A DNA stretch of 53,543 nucleotides from an uncultured Muribaculaceae bacterium. Lineage in GTDB: Bacteria; Bacteroidota; Bacteroidia; Bacteroidales; Muribaculaceae. Under the pieces are notes generated by a model. That model made no database searches and had not been told where the DNA came from. It saw only the letters and a list, made by a program, of their open reading frames with translations. Shown here piece by piece: positions 22,843-32,455 of this stretch; position 1 is the first letter of the stretch; each line of letters opens with the position of its first letter. The stretch lies in assembly GCA_910586995.1 (NCBI GenBank), contig CAJUKZ010000012.1:1-53543 (forward strand), read 5' to 3'. The position numbers were made by a program, and so were the translations under genes.

Positions 22843-23991
22843 ATGTACAACACGCAGATTGCTGATACAACAATAAGTCTACTGACCTGCTATCCTGGCA
22901 GTAATATATATGAACTGGAGGGGCATTCGGCTGTGAGGATAACGATGCCTCCGTCTACGGATGTGACTGTGAATTACGGATTGTTCGACTTCGCCGCGCC
23001 TAACTTCGTCTATCGTTTCGTCAAGGGCGAGACAGACTATATGTGTGGCGCAGTGCCGACAGAACTGTTTGTGGACCACTACCGCAATCAAGGCCGTAGG
23101 GTTGTAGAGCAGGAACTGAATCTCGATCCGGTCCAGAAAGCCACATTGATCAGTCTTGCGGCTGAGAACATGCGTAAGGAGAATGCGACGTATCGCTATA
23201 ATTATGTGAAAGACAACTGCGCCACTCGCCCCCTGCGCCTGATAGAGAATGCGGTGGGATCGCCGGTAGTCTTCCACGCCGACAGCGTGTCAACCACTTT
23301 CCGCCAACAGATGCGTCACTTCCACAGCAACTATCCGTGGTATCAGTTCGGAATCGATATAGCGCTCGGAAGCGGTATCGATTACCCACTGTCGACGCGC
23401 GAGAGAGCTTTCGCGCCGATGAACCTGCGAGATCTGGTCGACAAGGCCACTTATACCTCGGCTACAGGAGAATCTGTGCCTTTGGTCTCATCAACGGTGG
23501 AACTTGCTCCGGGAGAGGAGCAGGGTGCGGCGCTTCCTCCCACGCCCGCATGGCAGTCGCCTATGGCAGTCGCCCTGCTGGTGCTTGCGGTGGCAGTATG
23601 GGCGTCTTTGCGCCAGATGGCAGGACACAGGTTGGCCGGGCGTGTGGCCGACACTTTGATCTTCGGGGCGCAGGGACTTGCCGGTCTGCTGCTCACATTC
23701 CTGATATTCGTGTCTGTCCATGAAGCTACGTCGCCCAACTGGCTATACCTGTGGCTCAATCCGCTTGCATTGGCCGGAGGTACACTTGTTTGGTTAAAAT
23801 CTTGCAAAAAAGTGTTATTGTGCTATCATTTTATTAATTTTGCACTTTTGGCAGTCATGTCTCTCGCTTGGTGGTGGCTGCCGCAGAGCGGCAATCCCGC
23901 TTTCGTTCCCCTTGTAGCGGCCTCAGCCCTGCGCTCTGGCTGCAATATCTTTGTAAATCTGCGCCGACGGAAAACCGATGCGCGGATTTGA
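22843..23991 (+). CDS. DUF4105 (Lnb-like N-terminal) membrane protein
   Basis: A 382-residue protein. Residues 8-180 are a DUF4105 domain (TISLLTCYPGSNIYELEGHSA, NYGLFDFAAPNFVYRFVKGETDY, NYVKDNCATRPLRL) with the conserved GHSA and DNCATR segments. The C-terminal third has about four membrane helices from residue 235 on. DUF4105 proteins usually begin with a signal peptide; here the domain begins at residue 8 and an in-frame stop 10 bp upstream rules out extension. The ATG lies 5 bp after the antiporter stop, so translation is probably coupled. The function is unknown; the fold relates to the lipoprotein N-acyltransferase Lnb. Confidence 0.85.
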   Translation: MYNTQIADTTISLLTCYPGSNIYELEGHSAVRITMPPSTDVTVNYGLFDFAAPNFVYRFVKGETDYMCGAVPTELFVDHYRNQGRRVVEQELNLDPVQKATLISLAAENMRKENATYRYNYVKDNCATRPLRLIENAVGSPVVFHADSVSTTFRQQMRHFHSNYPWYQFGIDIALGSGIDYPLSTRERAFAPMNLRDLVDKATYTSATGESVPLVSSTVELAPGEEQGAALPPTPAWQSPMAVALLVLAVAVWASLRQMAGHRLAGRVADTLIFGAQGLAGLLLTFLIFVSVHEATSPNWLYLWLNPLALAGGTLVWLKSCKKVLLCYHFINFALLAVMSLAWWWLPQSGNPAFVPLVAASALRSGCNIFVNLRRRKTDARI

Positions 23992-24006
23992 ATGTTATAA
24001 GAAATC

Positions 24007-25650
24007 GTGAGAAGAAAGGATTACTACATACAGCAACACCTCCTGCAACTGCTACTGGCTTCGGTAGTGAGTCTGTCGATACCTGCGCGTGCCGCAGGGC
24101 CGACGGGACAGCAGGCGGCGCTTCCCGATCGTCCGGCTTTGGTGCTGAACCTCGTTGTCGACGGACTTGACCGCGAGTATGTGGAGCATCTGATGCAGTA
24201 CTTCGGTGAAGGTGGCCTGAAAAAGCTGTTTGGCGAGGGTGTGGTATTCAACAATGTGGATTTCGGGACATCGTTGTCCACATCGGCGGCTACGTCGGTG
24301 CTTATGACAGGTGCATCGCCACAGGTGACGGGCATAACTTCCGATCTGATCTATGATCCTGCGCAGAAGCGGCCTTTCCCGGCCATGTACGATCCGGCGA
24401 CATTGGGCAATTTCACAGACGAGACATATTCGCCAGAAGCACTGCGCGTGTCCACCATATCCGACGAACTTAAAATAGCCGGAGCAGGGACGTCGCAGAT
24501 ATTCTCGATAGCCCCAGAGCCAAGCCAGGCTATAATACTTGCCGGACACTCGGGCAATAATGCAGCGTGGCTGAGCGACCGCAATGCCAACTGGGCTACG
24601 TCGACTTACTACCGCGACGTGCCGACTGTGATCAGTTACCGCAACCGCCTGTCGCCGCTCTCGCAACGTATCGACACTATGACCTGGCAGCCGTCGGCCG
24701 CCACTCTATCTTTGCCGCTGATACCTGAATGGGTGCGTCAGTATCCGTTCAAGCACACGGTTGGGCGCGATCCGCAGTGGAAAGTCGCGAAATACAAGAA
24801 CTCGCCGCTCTACAACGCCGAGGCCACGACTGTTGCCCGTGAATATCTGACGCAACTGGCGCTCGGCCGCCACGGAGGCACTGACATGCTATCTGTGGCC
24901 TATTCCTTGGAGCCTTATCTGTTTACAAAATACGCCGACACGCAGTTTGAGACTGCCGACGCATATATCAAGCTTGACCGTGACATCGCTTCACTGCTGG
25001 CAGAGGTGGACCGCACAGTGGGGTTGCGCAACACGCTCGTACTGCTCGCGGCCACGCCTCCCGAACCTACAGGACGCAGGGAGGACAGCAAATGGCGGAT
25101 TCCTCATGGCGAATATTCGCCGCGTAAGGCAATGTCGCTGCTGAACCTGTATCTGATAGCGCTGCACGGGAATGGCGAATGGGTGAGCGGATACTATGGC
25201 AAGTATTTCTACCTCAACCGGGATCTCATAAAGGAGCGTCAGCTTGATCTCAGCGCTGTGCAGCGCGAGACTGCCGATTTCCTCAAACGAATGGCCGGAA
25301 TAACAGAGGCCTATACCATAGGGGATATTCTCGACGGACATGCCGGGGAGAATCCTCAGGCGCTCAGACGCAATACATCGTATCACACGGCGGGCGACGT
25401 CCTCGTGGACATAGCTCCCGGATGGGAGATTGTGGAGACGGAATTCAGCGACGCCTATACGCTAAACGACATATCGCTGGTAGTACGCGGGGTGATCCCC
25501 ACGGCATCCGCAGTGTTGTTGATTCCGGGTGTTGACGCCCGCGAGATAGACACTCCGGTGGATGCGCGCTCGATAGCGCCCACTATGGCGAGACTGCTCA
25601 GGATAAGGTCGCCGAACGGTGCTTCCCTCCCTCCTGTAAAACTCAAGTGA
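24007..25650 (+). CDS. PafA-like alkaline phosphatase superfamily protein, probable pseudoenzyme
   Basis: A 547-residue exported protein (signal peptide about 1-30; GTG start). The superfamily fold is recognisable: LVVDGLDREYVEHLM (49-63), STSAATSVLMTGASPQVTGI at the nucleophile loop (Thr92), GHSGNNAAWLSD, and PGWEIVETEF near the end. However, the PafA metal ligands are replaced. The DxxxH motif reads E302 and F306, the ADH motif reads T350 and P351, and the late His becomes D488. It therefore probably lacks phosphatase activity and may have a structural or binding role. It follows the DUF4105 gene by 15 bp and precedes secA. Confidence 0.8.
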   Translation: MRRKDYYIQQHLLQLLLASVVSLSIPARAAGPTGQQAALPDRPALVLNLVVDGLDREYVEHLMQYFGEGGLKKLFGEGVVFNNVDFGTSLSTSAATSVLMTGASPQVTGITSDLIYDPAQKRPFPAMYDPATLGNFTDETYSPEALRVSTISDELKIAGAGTSQIFSIAPEPSQAIILAGHSGNNAAWLSDRNANWATSTYYRDVPTVISYRNRLSPLSQRIDTMTWQPSAATLSLPLIPEWVRQYPFKHTVGRDPQWKVAKYKNSPLYNAEATTVAREYLTQLALGRHGGTDMLSVAYSLEPYLFTKYADTQFETADAYIKLDRDIASLLAEVDRTVGLRNTLVLLAATPPEPTGRREDSKWRIPHGEYSPRKAMSLLNLYLIALHGNGEWVSGYYGKYFYLNRDLIKERQLDLSAVQRETADFLKRMAGITEAYTIGDILDGHAGENPQALRRNTSYHTAGDVLVDIAPGWEIVETEFSDAYTLNDISLVVRGVIPTASAVLLIPGVDAREIDTPVDARSIAPTMARLLRIRSPNGASLPPVKLK

Positions 25651-25693
25651 TCACATTATCAAGAATATAAAAAACACAACACCATAATATAAA

Positions 25694-28600
25694 ATGTCTT
25701 TAACAACCTTTCTAAGCAAGGTGTTCGGCAATAAGTCGCAGCGCGACCTGAAGGCCATCCGCCCTATCGTAGACAAAATAAACGCGCTCGGCGATGAGAT
25801 GGCCGCGCTTACAAATGACCAGCTCAGGCAGCGTATTGCCGACGTACGTGCCGATATCCGCACAGCTACAGAACCGCACACAAAAACAATCGACGACAAC
25901 AAGGTAAAGATTGAAACCTTACCGTTCGAGGAGCGTCAGCCGCTGTGGGACGAGATCGACAAACACGAAAAAGAGATACTCGACATAATAGAGAACAAGC
26001 TCAACGACCATCTGCCTGTGGTGTTCGCCGCCATGCGCGAGACCGCTGCGAGGTTTGCCCGCAATGAGACCATTGAGGTAACAGCCACACAGATGGACCG
26101 CGACCTGGCAGCCCAGGGACGCGATTTCGTATCCATCGAGGGCGATAAGGCTCTGTGGAAGAACCATTGGGTAGCCGGTGGCAATGAAATCACCTGGGAT
26201 ATGATACACTACGACGTGCAGTTGATCGGCGGCGTGGTTCTGCATCAGGGAAAAATCGCCGAGATGGCTACCGGTGAGGGTAAGACTCTCGTGGCAACAC
26301 TTCCGGTATTCCTGCGCTCGCTTTCGGGCAGAGGTGTGCATGTTGTGACTGTGAACGACTACCTCTCCAAGCGCGACTCCGAGTGGATGGGTCCGTTGTA
26401 TATGTTCCACGGTTCGACTGTGGATTGCATCGACAAGCATCAGCCTAACACACCCCAGCGCCGTGCTGCATATAACTGCGACATAACATTCGGTACGAAC
26501 AATGAATTCGGCTTCGACTATCTGCGCGACAATATGGCGATGGCTCCGCAGGATATGGTGCAGCGCAAGCACTATTATGCGATTGTCGACGAGGTGGACT
26601 CGGTGCTTATCGACGATGCCCGTACGCCGCTCATCATCTCAGGTCCTGTGCCCAAGGGTGATGACCAATATTTCAATGACTACAAGGGAAATGTAGAGAA
26701 AGTAGTGCAGGCGCAGAAACGCCTGGTGACTCAGATACTTGCCGACGCCAAGACGAAACTGGCGTCCGACGACAAGGCACAGCAGAAAGAAGGCGCTATC
26801 CTGCTTTTCCGTGCATTCAAGGGTCTGCCGAAGAACGGCGCTCTTATAAAATTCCTTTCTCAGGACGGCATGAAGAACCTGCTTCTGCAGACAGAGGCTT
26901 ATTACTTGCAGGACAATGCCCGCGAGATGCCTGTGATAACCGATCCTCTATACTTTGTGATCGACGAGAAGAACCGTTCCGTAGAGTTGACCGACAAGGG
27001 TATCGATGAACTTACCGGCAAGAGCCAGGATCCCCAGTTCTTCGTGCTTCCCGACATCGCATCGCAGCTTTCTGAACTGGAGCATGTGGCCGACATGGAG
27101 GAGCGTCAGCAGAAGAAGGACGAGCTGATGGAGAATTATGCAGTCAAGGCTGAGCGTGTACACACTGTGACCCAGCTTCTGAAGGCATATACGCTTTTCG
27201 AGAAAGACGTGGAATATGTGATAGACGAGGGCAAGATCAAGATCGTGGATGAGCAGACCGGACGTATCATGGAAGGCCGCCGCTACTCCGACGGACTCCA
27301 TCAGGCTATCGAGGCTAAGGAAGGTGTGAAGGTTGAGGCCGCCACACAGACTTTCGCCACAATCACACTGCAGAACTACTTCCGAATGTATCACAAGCTT
27401 GCAGGTATGACCGGTACGGCAGAGACTGAGGCCGGTGAGCTTTGGGATATCTACAAACTCGATGTCGTGACCATACCTACCAACAGGCCTGTGGCGCGTA
27501 TCGACATGGAAGACCGCGTATACCGCACGAAGAAAGAAAAATATGCGGCTGTGATAGACGAGATCGCACGTCTGATCGGCGAAGGACGTCCGGTGCTGGT
27601 GGGTACAACTACTGTCGACATCTCCGAGTTGCTCTCGCGAATGCTTACCCTGCGCAAGATACCCCACAACGTCCTCAACGCCAAGCTGCATCAGAAGGAG
27701 GCAGAGATCGTGGCACTTGCAGGACGCCCGGGTACTGTAACTATCGCAACGAATATGGCCGGCCGTGGTACTGACATAAAGCTGCCTGCGGATGTCAAGG
27801 ATGCCGGAGGTCTGGCAATCATCGGTACAGAGCGTCATGAATCGCGCCGTGTGGACCGTCAGCTACGTGGACGTGCCGGACGTCAGGGCGACCCGGGTTC
27901 TTCAGTGTTCTATGTATCGTTCGAGGATCAGTTGATGCGTCTGTTCGCTTCAGACCGCGTGATGAAGGTGCTCGACCGTCTTGGCCTGAAGGAAGGTGAG
28001 ATGATCGAGTCAAGCATGGTAAGCCATGCCATAGAGAAAGCGCAGAAGCGTGTCGAGGAGAATAACTTCGGAATACGTAAACGCCTGCTTGAATACGATG
28101 ACGTGATGAACAAGCAGCGTACGTATATCTACTCCCGCCGTAATCATGCCCTTCTCGGCGAACGCATCGGTATCGACATCGCCAACATGACGATGGATAT
28201 AGTGGAGAACCTGATCAACAACTACAGTCAGCCGGCTGACTATGCCGATCTCACAATGGAGGTCTTCAAGATTCTCGCTATCGAGATTCCGTTCACTGAG
28301 GAAGAATATAAGAATATGGACAAGGACGAGGCTATCTCTCGCCTCAATGCCGCAGCTACAGAGGGCCTTGACCGCAAGAGCCGCCGCATACGCGAGGTGG
28401 CTATGCCTGTGATCGCCGAATGGGTGGAGCAGCGTGGAGCGCAGGGCAAGATCATCGTCCCCATCACCGACGGAAAGCGTGTGTTCCATCTCCGTGTCGA
28501 CATTCAGGAGGCTTACGATACTGAATGCCGTATGATTGTCAAGGAATGGCACAAGGCTATCCTGCTCGTGACTATCGATGAACTCTGGAAAGAACACCTC

Positions 28601-29089
28601 CGCGAGCTTGACCAGCTGCGCCAGTCTGTGCAGAATGCCTCTTACGAGCAGAAAGATCCGTTGGTGATCTACAAGGTAGAGTCGTTCCATATGTTCGAGA
28701 ATATGCTCAACAACCTCAATGTGAAGGCTATGTCGGCACTTATGCGCGGACAGATATACCTGCGTCCGGCCAACCCCGCGCCGCAGCCCCAGCAGCCTCA
28801 GGCCGATGCTGAGAATCCCGCTCCTGCACCCGCACCTGAGCAGCGCCGTCCTGAGGTGCAGCAGGCAGCACCTGAGATGCCCCGCGACTATTCGCGCTAC
28901 AATGCCAACCGTGGCGCAGGTGCACCCGGTCTGCCGGGCGAGGATGCGCAGCGCGCTGCCGCATCGGCACGCCAGGGCGAACAGCAGCGTCCGCAGCCGG
29001 TAAAGGCCGCTCCGAGAATCAACCGCAATGATCCCTGTCCTTGCGGCAGCGGAAAGAAATACAAGAACTGCCACGGCCGCGGTCTTTGA
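25694..29089 (+). CDS. secA: protein translocase ATPase SecA
   Basis: An 1131-residue motor that drives secretory proteins through SecYEG. It has Walker A MATGEGKTL (191-199), Walker B VDEVDSVLIDDARTPLIISG, the GRAGRQGDPG helicase motif, a preprotein-binding domain, a helical scaffold, and a Pro/Ala/Gln-rich tail of about 80 residues. It ends in the zinc-binding CPCGSGKKYKNCHG, which contacts SecB and phospholipid in other bacteria. The extra length relative to E. coli (901 residues) comes from insertions near residues 330-420 and from the tail, as in other Bacteroidetes. A strong hairpin follows the stop. Confidence 0.98.
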   Translation: MSLTTFLSKVFGNKSQRDLKAIRPIVDKINALGDEMAALTNDQLRQRIADVRADIRTATEPHTKTIDDNKVKIETLPFEERQPLWDEIDKHEKEILDIIENKLNDHLPVVFAAMRETAARFARNETIEVTATQMDRDLAAQGRDFVSIEGDKALWKNHWVAGGNEITWDMIHYDVQLIGGVVLHQGKIAEMATGEGKTLVATLPVFLRSLSGRGVHVVTVNDYLSKRDSEWMGPLYMFHGSTVDCIDKHQPNTPQRRAAYNCDITFGTNNEFGFDYLRDNMAMAPQDMVQRKHYYAIVDEVDSVLIDDARTPLIISGPVPKGDDQYFNDYKGNVEKVVQAQKRLVTQILADAKTKLASDDKAQQKEGAILLFRAFKGLPKNGALIKFLSQDGMKNLLLQTEAYYLQDNAREMPVITDPLYFVIDEKNRSVELTDKGIDELTGKSQDPQFFVLPDIASQLSELEHVADMEERQQKKDELMENYAVKAERVHTVTQLLKAYTLFEKDVEYVIDEGKIKIVDEQTGRIMEGRRYSDGLHQAIEAKEGVKVEAATQTFATITLQNYFRMYHKLAGMTGTAETEAGELWDIYKLDVVTIPTNRPVARIDMEDRVYRTKKEKYAAVIDEIARLIGEGRPVLVGTTTVDISELLSRMLTLRKIPHNVLNAKLHQKEAEIVALAGRPGTVTIATNMAGRGTDIKLPADVKDAGGLAIIGTERHESRRVDRQLRGRAGRQGDPGSSVFYVSFEDQLMRLFASDRVMKVLDRLGLKEGEMIESSMVSHAIEKAQKRVEENNFGIRKRLLEYDDVMNKQRTYIYSRRNHALLGERIGIDIANMTMDIVENLINNYSQPADYADLTMEVFKILAIEIPFTEEEYKNMDKDEAISRLNAAATEGLDRKSRRIREVAMPVIAEWVEQRGAQGKIIVPITDGKRVFHLRVDIQEAYDTECRMIVKEWHKAILLVTIDELWKEHLRELDQLRQSVQNASYEQKDPLVIYKVESFHMFENMLNNLNVKAMSALMRGQIYLRPANPAPQPQQPQADAENPAPAPAPEQRRPEVQQAAPEMPRDYSRYNANRGAGAPGLPGEDAQRAAASARQGEQQRPQPVKAAPRINRNDPCPCGSGKKYKNCHGRGL

Positions 29090-29114
29090 TCGCGCCCGTC
29101 GACTGACACGCAAT

Positions 29115-29160
29115 ATCAACCCGGGAAGCCCTCAGCGATATGAGGGCTTCCCGGGTTGAT
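29115..29160 (+). terminator. terminator hairpin after secA
   Basis: A perfect 20-bp stem (ATCAACCCGGGAAGCCCTCA and its complement) with a 6-nt loop, 25 bp past the secA stop. The following sequence is TTATGTAAAAA and lacks a long T-run, but the stem is very strong. Confidence 0.75.
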
Positions 29161-29256
29161 TTATGTAAAAATAAAAACAGCGAGGCATACCCTTCTAAGT
29201 ATTGTATCCTCAGATGAGCTATCGATTACAGTTTTATCTCTGCAGGGGGACGCCTG

Positions 29257-29373
29257 TGTGCAGTAAATCGGTGTCCTGATCGGACACCATACTCTTTCCC
29301 TGTCAACCGGGCACACCTGCGCCTGCGGCTTCGGTGTACCCGGTTACTGATTAATCGGCGTCCTACGGACGCC
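29257..29373. repeat. modular palindromic repeat between secA and the AspT-like gene
   Basis: Type A hairpin GGTGTCCTGATCGGACACC at 29270-29288, a type B hairpin at 29307-29343 (CCGGGCACACC with GGTGTACCCGG), and a second type A hairpin GGCGTCCTACGGACGCC at 29357-29373. Stems differ from the copies at 2416-2792 by paired changes. It lies between two convergent transcription units, each with its own terminator; the rest of 29090-29530 holds only those terminators. Confidence 0.88.
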
Positions 29374-29458
29374 CCCTGCGGTTTAGTCTTTTATCTCATC
29401 GTGTGGGAAGCCCTATGGGGTGTCTCGTGTTGCGGGTGCGATATTAGTGGTATATACG

Positions 29459-29502
29459 GATCATCCCCGGCTTTGGTGTTTGGACCTTGGCCGGGGATGA
29501 TC
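29459..29502 (-). terminator. terminator hairpin of the AspT/YidE-type gene
   Basis: GATCATCCCCGGC and GCCGGGGATGATC form a perfect 13-bp stem, with an 18-nt loop, 28 bp past the stop of the minus-strand transporter gene. There is no marked T-run. Confidence 0.65.
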
Positions 29503-29530
29503 TTGTTTATGGCGTGTTCTATGTGTAGTT

Positions 29531-31195
29531 CTATGCCAGACAGAGGATGAGGGCTTGGGCGGCTACTACGCGCAGGAACATCGTGAGCGGGTAGACTGTG
29601 GAGTAGCTGACTGCGGGAGCGTCGTTGCCGGTGGAGTTGTTGGCGAAGGCGAGTGCCGGTGGATCGGTGTAGCCTCCGGAGAACAATCCCATGATGGTGA
29701 GGTAGTTGATCTTGTATTTCTTGCGTGCTATGAATCCTGAAATCAGTAGCGGCACGAAGGTGATGACGAAGCCCCAGATCACCCACCACATACCTGTGAG
29801 GTTGAATACGGTGTCGGCAAAGTTCTTGCCTGCCATTATACCTACCGAGGCGAGGAAGAGGCATATGCCGAGTTCGCGGAGCATCAGTGAGGCGGCTGAG
29901 GATGTATAGGTGACGAGCTTGAGTCTGTAGCCGAAGCGGCTGAGCAGGATGGCTACTACGAGCGGACCTCCTGCGAGACCGAGCTTCATACCGAAGCCTA
30001 TGTCGATGCTACCGAGGGCGATACCGAATACGATGCCCACGAAGATGGTGATGAGGTTAGGCTGGTTGAGGCGCTTGGTGGAGTTGCCCAGACGGCCTGC
30101 CAGGCGGTCGATGTCTTCGAGGTTGCCGACTACGGTGATGCGGTCGCCCATCTGCAGGCGCAGGCCGGGGGAGGCGAGGAGGTCGACACCGGCACGGTTG
30201 ACGCGTGTGGCGTTGAGCTTGTAGCCGTTGTGGAGGCGTAGCGCTCCGAGGGGGACACCGTTGTATTCGCTCTTGGTGATGAGGATGCGGCGCGAGTAGA
30301 CGGGTGTGTGGGATGTCTCCCAGTCCATTTCGATTTCTTTGCCGAGGACAGAGCGGAACATGTCGATGTCTTTCGATGAATAGACGATCAGCAGTTTGTC
30401 GCCGATGTGGATGTCGGTGGTGGAGCGGGGTATGATTATTTCGCCGTCGGGGCGCATGATGCGTGATACGACGAAGTTGCATGTGATCACGTCGTGAAGC
30501 TGCAGCAGTGTGCGACCGTCGATGAGGGCGTTTGTAACCTCTATGGATATCATGTCGGGCTTGAGGGTGGAGTCGTTCTGATCGTCCTCGATAGCCTTGA
30601 TCTCGTTCTGGACATTGATGCCGAATATGGCTCTGATCACAAACATGGCGGCTATGATGCCGATGACGCCGAGGGGATATGCGGCGGCATAGCCGGATGC
30701 CATAACGTTGGCTGCCTCAGCCGATCCACCTGAGAGGGTGACTATGGTCTGCTGGGCGGCTGCGAGACCAGGAGTGTTGGTGACGGCTCCGCTCATCACG
30801 CCTACGAGGGCGCTGATGTCGTGGACGTTGCCGAAGAAGTAGACGCACAGTACGATGGCTACGTTCAAAGCTATGGCCAGGACGGCAAGCATATTGAGCG
30901 TAATGCCTCCTTTCTTGAAGGACGAGAAGAAGCCGGGGCCTACCTGGAGGCCGATGGAGAAGATGAACAGGATGAGGCCGAACTCGCGTACGAATTTGAG
31001 CACCTGGTCGTCAACGACATAACCCAGATGTCCCATCAGGATGCCCACAAAGAGCACGAATGTGACGCCGAGTGATACGCCGAACAGTTTCATCTTACCC
31101 AGAAAAATGCCAGCAGCGATCACAAAGGAGTATAGCACAATTGTGCTCGCTATGGACATATTGCCCGGAAAGAACAGTTCTTGAAACCAATTCAT
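29531..31195 (-). CDS. AspT/YidE-type transporter with two central TrkA-C domains
   Basis: A 554-residue inner-membrane protein of the aspartate:alanine exchanger family. Two membrane halves of about five helices each (residues 10-190 and 385-554) carry the duplicated family motifs (GLILFIFSIGLQVGPGFF; GICLFLASVGIMAGKNF) and the conserved GAVTNTPGLAAAQQ and GGYTDPPALAFAN pore segments. Two TrkA-C ligand domains lie between (about 205-290 and 295-380). AspT itself exchanges aspartate for alanine, but YidE-like members have no known substrate. It has a TAACTTTG -7 box upstream. Confidence 0.88.
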   Translation of the reverse strand: MNWFQELFFPGNMSIASTIVLYSFVIAAGIFLGKMKLFGVSLGVTFVLFVGILMGHLGYVVDDQVLKFVREFGLILFIFSIGLQVGPGFFSSFKKGGITLNMLAVLAIALNVAIVLCVYFFGNVHDISALVGVMSGAVTNTPGLAAAQQTIVTLSGGSAEAANVMASGYAAAYPLGVIGIIAAMFVIRAIFGINVQNEIKAIEDDQNDSTLKPDMISIEVTNALIDGRTLLQLHDVITCNFVVSRIMRPDGEIIIPRSTTDIHIGDKLLIVYSSKDIDMFRSVLGKEIEMDWETSHTPVYSRRILITKSEYNGVPLGALRLHNGYKLNATRVNRAGVDLLASPGLRLQMGDRITVVGNLEDIDRLAGRLGNSTKRLNQPNLITIFVGIVFGIALGSIDIGFGMKLGLAGGPLVVAILLSRFGYRLKLVTYTSSAASLMLRELGICLFLASVGIMAGKNFADTVFNLTGMWWVIWGFVITFVPLLISGFIARKKYKINYLTIMGLFSGGYTDPPALAFANNSTGNDAPAVSYSTVYPLTMFLRVVAAQALILCLA

Positions 31196-31276
31196 GTTTT
31201 TGAAAAAATGTGATTATGTGATTGATTATAAGTGTACTGTGCGGGGAAATCCGCCGTGTGGCGAATTTTGAGAGTG

Positions 31277-31284
31277 CAAAGTTA
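31277..31284 (-). promoter_or_regulatory. -7 box of the AspT/YidE-type gene
   Basis: Minus-strand TAACTTTG, 81 bp upstream of the start at 31195 and just outside the pdxA stop. The -33 is unclear. Confidence 0.5.
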
Positions 31285-31311
31285 CGATTTTTTTGCGACT
31301 TGGTGAAGCTC

Positions 31312-32412
31312 TCAGTCTTCTTTAGTGAGGTCAAGGACTACGTTGTCGTTGCCTTTCTCGAAGTATTGTTTGCGCAGTGGATTACGGTGAGCTTCGTCGT
31401 GGCGTGCACGGTTGCGGAATACGTCGATGGCGAGATATACGGCCTGGCGCATCGACTCCGGATCGGCCTGGCCTTTGCCTGCGATGTCGTAGCCTGTGCC
31501 GTGGTCGGGAGATGTGCGTGCGAATGGCAGTCCGGCGGTGAAGTTGACCCCCTCGTTCATAGCCAGAGCCTTGAAGGGGGCAAGACCCTGATCGTGGTAC
31601 ATTGCGAGTACTCCGTCGAAGTGGGTGTATGCTTCCGATCCCCAGAATCCATCGGCGGGGTACGGACCGAAGCATAAAACCTTGCGTCGGCGGGCTTCCT
31701 CAATGGCCGGGGTGATGGCATCTGCCTCCTCACTGCCGAGCAGTCCGTTTTCTCCGGCATGCGGATTGAGAGCAAGTACGGCGATACGTGGAGATGATAT
31801 GGCAAAGTCGCGCTCGAGGGATTTGCTCAGGGCGAGGATGGAGGCTTCCACAGCCTCGCGTGTGATGAGCTGGGGGACGTCTTTCAGAGGCACGTGGGTG
31901 GTGACAAGCGCCACGCGGATATTGTCCGAGGCCATTATCATCATGGCTTTGGGATTTTCTTCGTCGGCCAGAGAGGATTCGAGGTATTCGGTGTGTCCGG
32001 GGAAGCGGAAAGCGTCGCTCTGGATGTTGTGCTTATTGATAGGCGCTGTGACCAGTACGTCGATCTCTCCGGCGCGTAGGTCTGCTGTGGCTCGCTCGAG
32101 GGCTGCGAAAGCAGCCTGTCCGGCGGCTTCGGTGGACACTCCGGGTTCTACTTTGACGTCTTCACCTACGACGTTGATTATGCTGTAAGATCCGTCGCGG
32201 GCTTCGTCGGGAGTGTCGATCTGAGTAAGGTTGACCTGCGGCAGTTCGGCGGCCTTGCGGTAGAACGCGGCGATTTTGGCTGATCCGTAGATTATGATGT
32301 CGCATAGTTCGGCCATGCGTGTGTCCTCGAGCATCTTGAGTATCACTTCATATCCGATGCCGTTTATATCGCCTTGTGTGATGCCCACACGTATTTTATT
32401 CGATTTTTTCAT
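31312..32412 (-). CDS. pdxA: 4-hydroxythreonine-4-phosphate dehydrogenase
   Basis: A 366-residue NAD-dependent enzyme of the DXP-dependent vitamin B6 pathway, acting with PdxJ to make pyridoxine phosphate. Features are GITQGDINGIGYEV (10-23), TAPINKHNI, the metal-binding His in FPGHTEYL, LNPHAGENGLLG, and YHDQGLAPFKAL. It is longer than E. coli PdxA (329 residues), as usual in Bacteroidetes. It lies 43 bp downstream of rlmN and is probably read from the rlmN promoter. Confidence 0.96.
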   Translation of the reverse strand: MKKSNKIRVGITQGDINGIGYEVILKMLEDTRMAELCDIIIYGSAKIAAFYRKAAELPQVNLTQIDTPDEARDGSYSIINVVGEDVKVEPGVSTEAAGQAAFAALERATADLRAGEIDVLVTAPINKHNIQSDAFRFPGHTEYLESSLADEENPKAMMIMASDNIRVALVTTHVPLKDVPQLITREAVEASILALSKSLERDFAISSPRIAVLALNPHAGENGLLGSEEADAITPAIEEARRRKVLCFGPYPADGFWGSEAYTHFDGVLAMYHDQGLAPFKALAMNEGVNFTAGLPFARTSPDHGTGYDIAGKGQADPESMRQAVYLAIDVFRNRARHDEAHRNPLRKQYFEKGNDNVVLDLTKED

Positions 32413-32455
32413 GTGTTTCTGTTATACGGTGTATATATGTTGGGAGCAGCGCTTT

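Noticed and set aside
24007..25650. Active alkaline phosphatase
   Set aside because: The fold matches, but the conserved metal ligands of the second half are replaced, so catalytic function is not assigned.
28010..29119. 369-codon minus-strand open frame
   Set aside because: It is antisense to the secA C-terminus and passes into the downstream region; SecA motifs are intact on the other strand.
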